A stretch of 64,000 bases of DNA from Plasmodium coatneyi (GCF_001680005.1 NC_033557.1:806001-870000); one strand, 5' to 3'. Numbered from the stretch's first letter, positions 24,380 through 36,000 are shown. Made by a program: numbers and translations. Notes: generated by a model from the letters alone, not told the origin.

Positions 24380-24600
24380 TAACCTTCCATTCTAACACCC
24401 CTAACAACCCACCTAACAACCTTCCTTCCACCTACCACACCTAACACAACCTTCTTTCCACCCTTAACACTCCTTCCTTCTATGCCTAACACTCCTTCCC
24501 TCCTTAGACCCTTCCTTCCTCCTTAGACCACCTTCCTTCCTTAGACCTCCTTCCTTAGACCCTTCCTTTCCTTCCCTCCTCCTTAGACTCCTTCCTTTCT
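24380..24600. repeat. CCTAACAACCTTCC / CCTTAGACC repeats
   Basis: Units such as cctaacaaccttccttccacc followed by ccttccttccttagacc. Same family and orientation as the block at 19916-20345. Confidence 0.85.
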
Positions 24601-24866
24601 ATAATGCATTTTTCCTTTTAACAATATCAATGAAAAAAATGTTCATTAATTATATAGGAACAACGGACAATGGAGCATTTATGCAAGTTGTATACATTAG
24701 AAAAGAAAAAATAAATAGTACTCCCTATCATTTAAAAGTATATCTTCAAAATAAAAATGTAACAATATAAAGAGGCGGAACTACACATACATATCACATA
24801 TCATATATAGGGAACATTATAATTTTTGATCTTCAGTTACGAACTAACTGCACAAAGTTATTATAC

Positions 24867-26595
24867 TCAGCTAATTTGCATAAAGATATAACATACCATA
24901 GCACAGAATAGGAGCAACAGTGGCACTATACACACACTAATATATAGAAGGGACTTTACGTTCCTTCCCTTCCACCCACCCAACAACCTCTCTCTAAACC
25001 CCCCTCGTCCTAACGTCCTTCGTTTACCCCTATCACCTTCGACCCCTTCCAACTTTACAGTCCTTTCAGTTTCACTTTTAAGTAAAACACCCTTTTCTTC
25101 AGGTTCCTTGAATTTTAATAATCTATTGAACAAATTTCTACCCCCCCCGGAACACCAAAATTTCCATAGCATAAATAGCACTACTAACCCAATGATTATA
25201 TAAACTGCGGAGGCAGCTTTGGCGATAGGTTCGAACGTACTTCGGATGTCCGTCACGCCCAGGAGACCAAGGAACGCGCCTGAAGTACTCTGAAACCACA
25301 TAAAAAGGAAAAGCGCAACTAATAGAATGGGTATCCATTCGTGTGTTTTAATTTTACCACGAAAGAGCCTACATATAAATCTATCACGCCAACTTTTTTT
25401 CTTTGAACATTGTGTTTCATTCTTTTCTTGATGGTTTGACTTTTTTAATTCCACATTAGGTTGTGATTGTTCTAATTCACCTTCAGGTTGTGATTCTTCA
25501 GGTGGTGAATCATCAGGTGGTGAATCTTCGGGTGGTGAATATTCTTCGGGTGGTGAATCTTCGGGTGGTGAATATTCTTCGGGTGGTGAATATTCTTCGG
25601 GTGGTGAATATTCTTCGGGTGGTGAATATTCTTCGGGTGGTGAATATTCTTCGGGTGGTGAATATTCTTCGGGTGGTGAATATTCTTCGGGTGGTGAATC
25701 TTCGGGTGGTGAATCTTCGGGTGGTGAATCTTCGGGTGGTGAATCTTCAGGAGTTGACTCTTCAGATGGTGATTCTTCAGGAGTTGACTCTTCAGGTGGG
25801 TTGTTATGTGGTGAATCTTTAGGTGATGATTCTTCAGGTGGGTTGTTAGGTGTTGAATCTTTGAGTGGAAAATGGTCGTTAGATGGTGAATATTCTTTAA
25901 GAAGGGATTCTTTAGAATTGGATTTTTTGTATCGATGGCCACCGAATGGGTCCTTATATTTTGGTGGTCGTTCATTTTTGTTGTTCATGGGGCAGGAATT
26001 TGTACTATTGCCACCATAGGTGTATTTACTTTCCTTCACAGAGGGGTATTTATTTTGTTTGTGCTTTTTTGTTTTTACCCTACATCCACTTGTAGATAAT
26101 GATGATTTTACGGTGGTTATGGTGTTTGGATCTGGCAAATCATATAAATCACGTAAACAACCACTTCGTCGCCCTTTACTCCATGAGGATGGTGTGGTAC
26201 TTCCCCATTTTGCGCTCCATGTGGATGTGTTACATCCTGACGTGCTTTTCCCCCATGATGGGGTTGCGTGCACTAGGACCTAAAAAAAAAAAAAAGGAAA
26301 GAAAGAGGAGGGTTGTTAGGGTGGTGGTAGGTTGGAAGGAGGGACGATTGTTATGGTGGTGGAAAATTTTTTTTTCTCTTTTTTTTTTCAATTTTTATTA
26401 AAAAGTAAAAACGTTAATCATAATAAATATATGTGTGTGTGTCAAATATATATATATATATATATTTTTTTTTTTTTTATATTGGTGTGTGTTACAGGTG
26501 TGTATAACAATTTCGTATCTTACATGACGTGGATATGGCACCCACAAGAACAGGGTATAGGTAAGTATGAACAGCTTCGTAGTGAATGGTGCCAT
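24867..26595 (-). CDS. Signal-peptide protein with Pro/Glu/Ser repeats and two TMs
   Basis: Two exons: 26595-26524 (24 codons; MAPFTTKLFILTY..., a signal-like core; donor CAT|GTAAGA) and 26279-24867 (acceptor after a poly(T) ending TTTAG). Both junctions are phase 0; about 494 residues. The start at 26595 is an ATG, whereas the body frame alone begins only at GTG, supporting the added exon. Exon 2 has a Trp/Ser/Cys-rich head, a charged middle, and repeats of SPPEEY and SPPEDS (18 bp per unit at about 25490-25760). A Cys/Lys cluster follows, then two TM helices around the motif SGAFLGLLGV, and an Arg/Lys-rich tail ending in a third hydrophobic stretch. No PEXEL is seen. It lies within the kir island. 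I do not recognise the family; it may be one of the species-restricted multigene families. Part of the tail is encoded by island-type repeat DNA. Confidence 0.8.
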
Positions 26596-27479
26596 TTTTT
26601 TGTTTTTGCTTCTTTTTTAAAATAAAAAATAGTTTAAAATAGCGTATATATATATTTCTTTTTTTTTATATTAATAGATTGTGTAATTATTTTTTTTCTT
26701 ATATTAGCGCGATATGTTTAATTATGTCATTTGGGCATTTTATTTAATTATAAATGTGTAAGTATACTTTAAATGAGGAAGCAGAATACATAATAATATA
26801 CATATATGGAAGTTATGTAACAATTTGAAGGAATTGAAAAAATAGTTCATTTTAATTGCACATAATAATATGTTGTTTCTAAAAAATTTAAGTTAAATAA
26901 GCGATCAATATTTTTTCTAAGAGAAAGAAGAAGAAAAAAAAATTTAACACCCCCTCCCCCACAACTTAACACACTTCCCTCTACACTAACACCCCTTCCT
27001 TCCACACCTTTCCCTTCACTCGCCCACTATTTCATTCTCTTAACTTCATTCCCATTCCTTCACTCTCATTCCTTCAATCCCTTTCTTACACCCCCCTCCT
27101 CTTCATACTCTTTCTTCCACACCCAACCCCCTACATTCACACCCTTAACCTTTCATTCTAATACCCTTACACTCTACTTTCACGCCCTGAACCTTCACTC
27201 TAACACATTTCATCCCGACTCTCCCTACCCCACCTTCTAACACCCTCCTCATTCTAATCCCCACTCCATCCTCCTAACTTCTTCATCACTCACCCACACT
27301 CACACACTACCTTCCTCACACACCCCTAAACACTCACCCTCCCTCCCTCACGAACTTTCCTTCATTTCCTTCACTCTCATTCACTTCATACTTTTCCTTC
27401 CACAAACCTAATCCCCCACTCTCACACCCTTAAACTTTCATTCTAATACCCTTACATTCTACATTCACACCCTAAAACC
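26596..27479. other. Upstream flank and pyrimidine-rich spacer
   Basis: 26596-26940 is very AT-rich and holds the expected promoter of the Pro/Glu/Ser-repeat gene. 26940-27479 is a C/T/A-rich tract with irregular acacccttcc, cattcttccacacc and aacacccttac units. No gene is seen. Confidence 0.6.
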
Positions 27480-27630
27480 TAGCCTCTGCATCCTAAATCC
27501 TGAACCCTAACCCTTCAATCCTAAACCCTAACCTCTAAACCCTAAACCCTAACCTCTAAACCTTAAACCCTAACCTCTAAACCCTAAACCCTAACCCCTG
27601 AAATCTCAACCAAAGCCTAAACCCAGAAAA
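27480..27630 (-). repeat. Interstitial telomere-like array 2 (degenerate)
   Basis: About 130-150 bp of CCCTAAA, CCCTAACCTCTAAA and related heptads on the plus strand, in the same orientation as array 1. It is more degenerate, with CCCTAAC and CCTTAAA variants, and is followed directly by the GTTAGGTGG tandem repeat. Confidence 0.88.
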
Positions 27631-27699
27631 ACGGAAGTGTGCAGTAGGGTGCCCTTGGGGGTAGGTTGGTTGTTAGGAGTGTTGGAAGGAAGGGGCGTT

Positions 27700-28012
27700 A
27701 GGTGGAAGGAAGATTGTTAGGTGGGTTGTTAGGTGGAAGGAAGATTGTTAGGTGGGTTGTTAGGTGGAAGGAAGATTGTTAGGTGGGTTGTTAGGTGGAA
27801 GGAAGATTGTTAGGTGGGTTGTTAGGTGGAAGGAAGATTGTTAGGTGGGTTGTTAGGTGGAAGGAAGATTGTTAGGTGGGTTGTTAGGTGGAAGGAAGAT
27901 TGTTAGGTGGGTTGTTAGGTGGAAGGAAGATTGTTAGGTGGGTTGTTAGGTGGAAGGAAGATTGTTAGGTGGGTTGTTAGGTGGAAGGAAGATTGTTAGG
28001 TGGGTTGTTAGG
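27700..28012. repeat. 31-bp tandem repeat, ten near-identical copies
   Basis: Unit of 31 bp containing gtgggttgttaggtgg and aaggaagattgttag. The copies are spaced exactly 31 bp apart (starts 27721, 27752 ... 28000) and show almost no divergence. It is a homogenised version of the repeat found in kir introns. Confidence 0.95.
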
Positions 28013-30011
28013 GTGGTAGAATGGAAGGTTTCTTATGGGTGGAAGCAAGGGTCTAAGGAGGAAGGAAGTGTCTAAGGTGGAAGATTTCAGTGTAACATAC
28101 AATACACATATATATATATATGTATATAAAAGGAAGAAGGTATTTAGCACTGTTAAATGAATGTACTATTTAAGAACAAATTATATGAAGGGCGAACACG
28201 ATGTATATCTATACGATAGTTTCCTTTCTTTTAAATGAAATATTCGTCATAATATAGGTCAAAAAGGAAGCATCCATCTGTACGATATATTTTTTTTTTT
28301 TTTTTCCTTATAAAGTGTACACGTATCGTTCTGTACTGTATAAAAATTCACATAAGGAAATCTCAATTATTCCATACCATTGTCCAGTGGGTGAATCCAA
28401 AGCTGTCACATAACTGTAATTAAATCCAATTAAATCTATGCGATTATTCCCTTCTTTTGCTACTACTGCGTACACATTCCTTGTACATTTTATTCGTAGA
28501 AGGGTGTAGTTGTGTATAGTGTATATTGTTATTTATGTTCTCTATGATTTTTGTGCCATGATTGGGGTAATATGTATATGTGAGTAATAGAATGACCTGA
28601 AGGAGTATACAGCAAACTTACATACTCCATGGAGGGTGCGCTGAATTTTGTATTTCGAGCCTGTAATAATATGGGGCTTGCATACAGAAATGAACAATTC
28701 AGGGCACTATATTCTTTTCTTAATATGCTACGACTTTGAAATGAAATGTACACTTAGGACACTGCTACGTTATTATGCCACTGAGGTATAATATTATCGT
28801 AACAAACTCAAAAAAAAACATCAATACCTTATGCATTTATTAAATTATTAATTTGCTATTAACAGTTCGGTTGTACGTATATTCATCCGTTTAAATGTAT
28901 ATATATGTTGCCCATAATTCTTTTTCTATTGTGTTCTACATGTGTATCCTATTTACAACCGCAAGTAACGCAATGGGCAAATTTCCTTATTAGGACACTC
29001 TTTTAATATGTACAGTTTCTACTTGCACATATTGCACCACGGATCTGCAGAATGCTCACTAAGACATTAGGGTATCTACATTCGTTATGACTAAGGAGAA
29101 TTGCTATAATACCTGCGTACTTTTTTTTTCCCCCTTTTTCTTTTTTTATATATTCTTTTTTCATCTTCGGTTATATATTTTTTCCCTTTCTTCAAAAATA
29201 TTTCCTCAACAATACAAAAATTTCATCCACCTTATATAAGCAAAAAATTAAGGGTGAAAAATTATATACTATGGACGGACGCACGGATGTTCACTACCAA
29301 ATATGATTATCTACATTTCTATTGCTTATAAATTATCATCAACACAGCGTAACAGAAATTAGACCATAGCGATAAATTCATATCCAATTTATTGAACTCC
29401 TTATAAAAAAAAAAACCCTCTTCTTTTTTTTCTTGCTCATTCACGAAGAGACTGCTGTCAAAAATATTTTTGGTATATGCATTTAAAAAAAAAAAAATAA
29501 CTTACCATATACGCTGCCACTTTTAATTATATAATGTCAGGAAAGACGCTCTAAATATATTTAATACAGATGTAAATTCTAATTCATAGGATTTATCATG
29601 CATAAAAAAAAAATTGTCCCTGTATAATATTTTTATCATAAAATAATCATACAACATAATAGAAAGTATTCATATATATATTTTACGAAACTGTGGTATG
29701 TAAATTCACAGCGGGGTCGTCCGTGTTTCTATATTGGGCGCCGCCAAAACATTTTTCTTCCTTTTTTTTTTTTTTTTTTTTGCGTACAGTACATATGCCG
29801 AATAAAAAGAGTAACTATTCCGACCATATTTATTAACCCACGCTTCATTTTATTTTTTTTTCGTATATTTCTTTTTCTTAAAATAATTTAATTTATAACA
29901 TTCTTACGTGAAGAATAATTCAGAACAATTTTATTCTTGGCTTAGGTGTGTAGGTCTTAACATTTTGCACCTTACATTCTGAAGCGTGTAAACAAATGTT
30001 TTGTTACTAAT

Positions 30012-30107
30012 TTCTTCTATACGTTTATATTTCTGTTATTTCAGAATAATTTATTATAAGAAATACTGAAATAACAGAAATATAAACATTTAAAAGTGTT
30101 AGAAGAA
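30012..30107. repeat. Large inverted repeat (22-bp perfect stem plus outer stem)
   Basis: A perfect 22-base arm at 30023-30044 (GTTTATATTTC...TTTCAG) pairs with 30066-30087 around a 21-base loop. An outer 8-bp stem (TTCTTCTA at 30012-30019 with TAGAAGAA at 30100-30107) extends it across an asymmetric internal loop. It could form a stable RNA hairpin or a DNA cruciform. Confidence 0.9.
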
Positions 30108-30596
30108 TTTTTGTTACGAAAAATGCAATATACGGTGTTATTTGGTCGCATGCATTAAGAATAAATGTAATCTTATATTAAGCTACATAGGAATATTAAA
30201 AAGTATATCGTCTTACAGATTGTTTAAAAAGGAAGAAATGTTCTTATACATATATGTACAATTCTATCTTTGTATGACATTTCGATAGTGTGTACACATT
30301 TCTGTGATTACGTGATACATGTCCAACGACAATTTTCATTTTTTTGCAGTAAATGAAGACGTAAGTGTATTTGCTTATCATATTTAGCATGTTGCTATGA
30401 AAGTGGTCTCCCTAAAATGTACCTAAAGTACCATTCCAATATTCTTATTTAATTCATGGATACTACACTTCGTTACACTTATATAGTATGCCACACTATT
30501 CCTCTTAAAATAATTAACACAGTATATATTGCGCATATCAACTTTTTAAAAAAAAATTCAACGGTTATTACAAGTTCTGTACATTCTGCATGAGCA

Positions 30597-30638
30597 TACC
30601 ATGCACCCAGGAAGCGTCTACTTCTTGTGTGCATGGTA
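30597..30638. repeat. Strong short-loop hairpin
   Basis: An 18-base arm at 30597-30614 (TACCATGCACCCAGGAAG) pairs with 30621-30638 around a 6-base loop (CGTCTA). Sixteen pairs are Watson-Crick, one is G-U and one is a mismatch. The stem is much more GC-rich than its surroundings. Confidence 0.9.
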
Positions 30639-31367
30639 TCGAACATTAATTTCTATGTGTACAAAATATATTCTTGTATTCATTCCTCTCTCTGTGAAAA
30701 ATATTGCTCCAATTGCGTAATTTTACCAACTTCATTGGCACTCATAATGGTTTCACTGCACATGTACTTAATTAGTAATAAATGTCTTGATATCAGGACG
30801 ATATTTCAAATATAGTGGGGACCCTCCCCATAGAATTTGAGAACGATCCTCCCTCATGAACACATACTTCTATTTTTTTTACTTATATTCTTCATAATAA
30901 TTGCACTCAGGCTTTCTCCTTCTCGATACAATTTTTCTGGATTAGTACTTGACGCTACTTAAAAAGGCTACTGGAACCATGAGGGATGCATGTGTGCATA
31001 GACTAGGCTTATAATTATACATTTAAAAGGTAAAAGTAAATTGTACCCTCTAATATAATATTCCTATTTTTTAAGGTAAATAATTAAACTATTAAAGTAA
31101 AAATGGAGTAGTGTTATTCCGGGGGATGCTGCACCCATGATCACATTTATAACATTATTTGAGTCCAACATATCATATAATGTTTACGAGGTAACAGGAG
31201 CATTGGCAGGGGTTGCATTTTTCATATTCCTTTTCCTCCCTTTTAATTATGTGAATATAATTTTGTACACTCCCTATTCATTGTTTCGTGCTAATAGAAG
31301 GCTCGGAGTTCTCTTCTTTATGTTCCGTTTGCATGAATACTGGACATCCCCAATCTTTTGCATCCCC

Positions 31368-33045
31368 TTAAACTGTTGAGCTCATGGATCCCCTTACCAT
31401 TTCTCTACCTTCATCAACATATTGTCTTCCTCCCTCAGGAGATTGTTCCCCTTCAGCAGCTACTTCCCATTCAGTAGAAACTGCTGTTTCATCAAATATT
31501 TCTGTTTCAGGATCTTCTTCCCTCTCAATTTCAATTCCCATTTTTTCCATTCTTCTTCCCTTCCTCCAGGATATACTTCTCTTTCAATAGAAGCTTTTTC
31601 TTCGCGTTCGTCGTTATGCTCTACTATCGACTCCTCCTGGGGGTATACTTCCTCCTTTACTTCCTCTTTCACTTCCTCCTTCACTTCCTCCTTCACCTCC
31701 TCCTTCACTACCTCTTTCACTTCTTCTTCCTTTTCATCATCAGAATATTTTTCTTCTTCAGAATTTTCGCTGTCCTCTTCAGGGTGGTCATAGTTCTGTT
31801 CCGCTTCTTCCCCCTGTACAGCTACTTCCCTCTCGTGCAGCACCACTGGTAAAATGTCCCACAGTAGGGAAGCTTCTTCCGTCTCTTCTTCGATTAGCGG
31901 GACGATGTTCGGGTCTCTATCGGTCTCTTCACAGTCTGCACATCTAGGGGAGATAGGGCTGTCTATGTCTTCGGCTTCCTTCTCTTCTAATTGCTGCTTC
32001 TGCTCCTCCTTTTTGGATTTCTTCTCTTTCTTTTCTTTCTTCCTTTTTCTAAGGATGCAGTTCTTGGGTTCTTTTTCTTTTTCATTCTCTTTGGTGATAA
32101 AGTAGCTTTCTCCTTCTTTATCCTCATAATCCCTAATAATGTAGTATTTATTTTCCGATATTTTTTCCGGAGTATGTTTTATTAAAGAATAGAATATTTC
32201 CTTAGCGCTTCTCTTGGCTAGCTGCTTTGGTATGGGTGTAACTTTGGGGGAATCACCGATGGCTCTACTGACGGTTGGATATTTGCATCCGTCTTTTTCT
32301 TTTACAGAAAACTCTAGGGATACTTTTGATATGGCTTTTCCATGTTCTGGTTGGACATAATAAACCGCTTCGTTTATTTCTTTTCCTTTTTTTTTAATGG
32401 GTAATTTATCTAGTTGGTTTTTTTTGAGGTCTTTCTTTTTAAATAAGATAGCCCCCAATTCAATTTGTTGTTTTTTTTCTTTTTTGGGGTACTTAACGGC
32501 TACATCATCTTCAACGTTGTATTCTTCTCCATACTTTACTGCTACGTCATCTTCTACGTTGTATTCTTCTCCATACTTTATTGCGTCTACAATAGTTTCT
32601 CCTTCCTCTTTTTTGTATATTACTTCGCTACTTAGGGCATCTGATTTTTTTCCGTCATATTTTACTGCAGAGGAGAAGAGTTTATCTTCTTCGTCCATTT
32701 CGTCACCAGTTGATTCGGCTGAATACCCTTGTGGTGATGAGTCCATGGGGAGGAACTCATTAGACTCATAACTCTCTACTGCATCCATTTGCTGCACTTC
32801 GGCTAGCAATCGGTGAGTTCTTCCTCTTGCGTCCACTGCATTTTCGTATCCATACTGTTGGAAGAGTTGCTTCTGAGAGGTGAAGAGGAGAAAAAAAAGA
32901 AAAGGGTATGACGACATATATCACTGTGTAACTAGTAAAAGATGGAAAGGGTGAAAAGTAGCATTGCAGATGCGCCCCTTTATATTCTGCGTCTTACATA
33001 TTCCAAAAAGCTCAAGGTGAAAATGAACAGGGAGAACGAAACCAT
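31368..33045 (-). CDS. PEXEL exported Glu/Lys-rich protein, probable 3' frameshift
   Basis: Exon 1 is 33045-32998 (MVSFSLFIFTLSFLEY, donor TAT|GTAAGA). Exon 2 starts at 32872 after the pyrimidine-rich CCTCTCAG. Both are phase 0. The apparent ATG at 32917 is rejected because its 'signal peptide' is the intron's polypyrimidine tract. A canonical PEXEL, RLLAE, lies at residues 37-41, so export to the host cell is expected. Features are a direct 14-residue duplication (KYGEEYNVEDDVAV), a Lys-rich middle and (V)KEE repeats of 15 bp near 31650-31720. The annotated frame stops at 31460 after an unlike basic tail. Beyond an A6 run (minus strand, 31546-31541) the adjacent frame stays acidic to a stop at 31368, so a one-base indel is likely. 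As read, about 486 residues. Family unknown. Confidence 0.82.
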
Positions 33046-36000
33046 TTTCGCGTAGCGGCAAAGGGGGGGAGGGAAAAGCAAAAATAACGAAATAGCGAAA
33101 GAACGAAAACAAGTTGCTCCAACTATTATGGGGAACTACCCCTACGCAGTTGTGATTATCTCGTTGCTGATTAAGCCAAGCGTTTTTAGGCGCCCGCTGG
33201 ATAAGCCTTTCCCTTCTTCAGTTAATGGGTTACCACCAGGAGGAATAAAATATTCCTGTGTGTTGGCAGTCTGGCTCTTCCTATTGGGGGCACCACCTAT
33301 AACCGAGTAACTATATAGGTACCCCTATAGGTATGCTTGTATATGCAGGGAAGCACAACCGGGGGTGTGAAAGGAAGACCTCAAGTCGGTACTTTACCTA
33401 TAACAAATTAGAAAAAGCAAAAAAAAAAAATTGCTTATCACTTTGGCCAGTTAGCCGTTCTTTGAAAAGTATAAAAATGGACTTGTGCACAGCATGCAAA
33501 AATATTGCACTTATATATACGTCGCACGAACATAAAGCATTTAAAAAAAAAAAAAAAAAAAAAAGAATGATCACTCAGAAAAAAACAAAGCTTGAAGGTA
33601 TACAAATTCAAATGGGTGAACAGAAGCTCGTTTGCATAAACCGCGGAAGAAAAATAAAAGCATGCAAAGTTAGAAAAATTAGAAAAATGTAGGATAAAAA
33701 AAAATTATAAATAAGCAATGGCGAGCTCTGTAGCCTCATCATGCCAGCCGTTCGAAAGATTAAAAAAAAATAAATAAAAGACTACAACTAACGGATTACG
33801 ACGACAACAGCAACGGCAAGGCAACCGTGCCTCTGCGTGCTTAAAGAAGTCTGATCGTGATACAACTCACGCAGTGTTGTCAATAACGAATAACGATGCG
33901 CTGCGAATAAAATACGTGCATGCGAATATTTTTTCTTTGAATGTGAGTATCGGGTCCGCAGAAAAAATGGGTTATAAAATATTATGCAAAAAAAGATTAT
34001 GATTATATAGTGCTTGGCAAAATATGCGCTGTTAAGAAAAACGCGTAGTTATTATTTTTTTTTTATTCCTTCTTCATTCAGGATGAGAAAAAACATCCTC
34101 TTCCGTTAGGCCCGTTGTCCGTTGGTGCAGCACAAATTTGTTCAGATGCATTCCATATTCGATCTAGGATTGGGAGCAACGCGTTTGTTTTTTTTTTTCG
34201 TCTTTAATTTAAGTGGGAATATGAAGGACAAAAAAAAAAAAAAAAAAAAAAAAAAATAGGCAGATAAAAAAGCTCGACAGCATTGTACGAATGGCAAACA
34301 CGTATTTTAGGAAAAATCTATTCTGCCATTGATTTATACATTGAAAAAAAAAAAAAAAAAAAACACGATTTTCGTATTCATCGGAGAGTTTACTGTTCTA
34401 CTAACCCAACGGAACGCAAAAAGAAAAAAAAGAAATCCCACTCGCGAAAAATGTTTAAAGTGCACATGTTTATAACTGATCTGTTGAAGCGAAAATAAAA
34501 CGTTAAAAAAAAATCGACATTTTTTAATCTTTTTTTTTTTTTTTTATCTATATATTGTTTACTCTCCTGAGGAGAATGGAAGGAGCCTCATTCTAGAAAA
34601 TGTGGTGTGAAAATTTTTGGCGGCACAGCGCTGCTTGGCAAGTTCGTAAACTTATCTAGGTGAGATCCGAGCAATGTCCGGGGGGCCTTTTTTGCTTAAG
34701 TTAGCCGGTGAGTATTCTCTGCTGCGGCTTTGTCTGCCCAGCGGGGGGAGCGACAAGCGGTTGCACGGTTGATCAGTGCACTTGTTGAATATCAGAATGA
34801 CCCTTCTATTGTATAGCCCCAACAGTGTTAGCTTGTAGATCCCCTCTGCATGCATGTCTCACAGGGGCGCTAAAACTGATAAAACACAATCTTAGAAAGA
34901 AAAGTGCAAAGTGTTGACCCTGGGTATAGTTGGGCTGTAAATCGATCCGCCAGCAGGTTGACCGCTTTTTTGTTCAGCTGGCACAAATGGAGGATGAACG
35001 TGTGGAACTGAGCACTTGTGGAAGGGCATCCTCTCCTGCCATGTGTACATTTTGGGTGATATGACGAGAGGTTAGTTGTTCGTTCGGGGGTACAAATATT
35101 CTACAAGCAGTTTTTATGCCTATCTTCCTGTGAATAAGTTCCTTTTTTATGCTTCTTTGTGCCCCCTCTGGTGAGAAGCGCCGACCAACATAGGGAGCAA
35201 ATCACAGAATGGGAATTGAAAAAACAAATTGGGTGTGAAGTAGCAGGGAAAGATCCTCCCCCCTGAAAAGAAAGACCCCACCTTCGCTGAATCTTAAAAA
35301 GGAGTAGTGCTTCCTTGGCATATAATTATCTGTTAAACGGGTTAGGTTCAGTGTAGTGGTTGCGTATATTCAGGTGAGTGACAAAATTACGCCTAAAAAG
35401 GGGTCCCGTAATGGGGAAAAATTTCCCTCATGGTGAGTGCACTTTTATAAAAAGGGCCAGAATGAAAAAATGCGAAGGTGATTTAATAAGCTAGGTGTGG
35501 AGAAGACCTTTTCATTTCCCCCTTACCAATTCCAACAAGTGAGAAAAGACATAAAAAATAGTATTAACACACTGTCGTTGTAAAAAATTACCACAATATA
35601 TGACAAATACTGCTGCATAGGAACATTACCTCCACAACTGATTATCCAAAAAGCAAATTAAAAAAATTTTTCTTTTAAATAAAATATAAACCTTGTATTT
35701 GTTTCGTTACGTGCGCTACGGATAAAGGAAAAAAAAAAAAAAAAAAAAAAAAAAAACAATGTACCTGGTGTGCACATGTGTATTAAATAAATAAATAAAA
35801 AAAAGGATAAACAAAGTGGTGAAAAAGATAAAACGTAATAATCAGCATAACGACAAGGAATATTTGTAGAACAAACACTATTTAAAATACAAATACATGT
35901 AATGTATAGATATATATGTATATATAGTTTTCTTGAAATGGGAAAAGTCCATGTGTCCGCAGGGGGGGAGTCGTTCCTGGATTTGTGACTTAAAATATGG

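Larger units (their letters stand above)
22646..24866. other. kir-island spacer rich in simple repeats
   Basis: No gene is supported. The region contains an 18-bp repeat (23287-23455), a TATATGTGTAGAATTTTGCA repeat (about 23770-23944), a GTTCATTC repeat (about 23983-24060), a CTTTC polypyrimidine tract (24060-24312) and CCTTCC repeats (24380-24600). Apparent frames across these are low-complexity translations. Confidence 0.65.
28013..31367. other. Gene-empty AT-rich region with strong hairpins
   Basis: More than 3 kb without a supportable gene, between the repeat island and the exported-protein gene. The sequence is AT-rich but of high complexity, unlike the simple repeats to its left. It contains two strong inverted repeats listed separately. 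A 74-codon ATG frame on the minus strand (28753-28529) is unsupported. Confidence 0.6.

Noticed and set aside
25463..25975. Long frames on both strands across the SPPEEY repeats
   Set aside because: An 18-bp unit without stops keeps several frames open; only the frame that joins the signal exon and two-TM end is supported.
28529..28753. A 74-codon ATG frame with an internal GTAAGT
   Set aside because: There is no signal peptide, no partner exon with matching phase and no family likeness.
28013..31367. Centromere or rRNA locus in the gene-empty region
   Set aside because: AT content is not extreme enough for a Plasmodium centromere and no conserved rRNA motif could be recognised.
32872..32917. 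ATG at 32917 as start of the PEXEL gene, giving an apparent signal peptide
   Set aside because: The hydrophobic codons are the polypyrimidine tract before a CTCTCAG acceptor; a better signal exon lies at 33045-32998 with a GTAAGA donor and matching phase.
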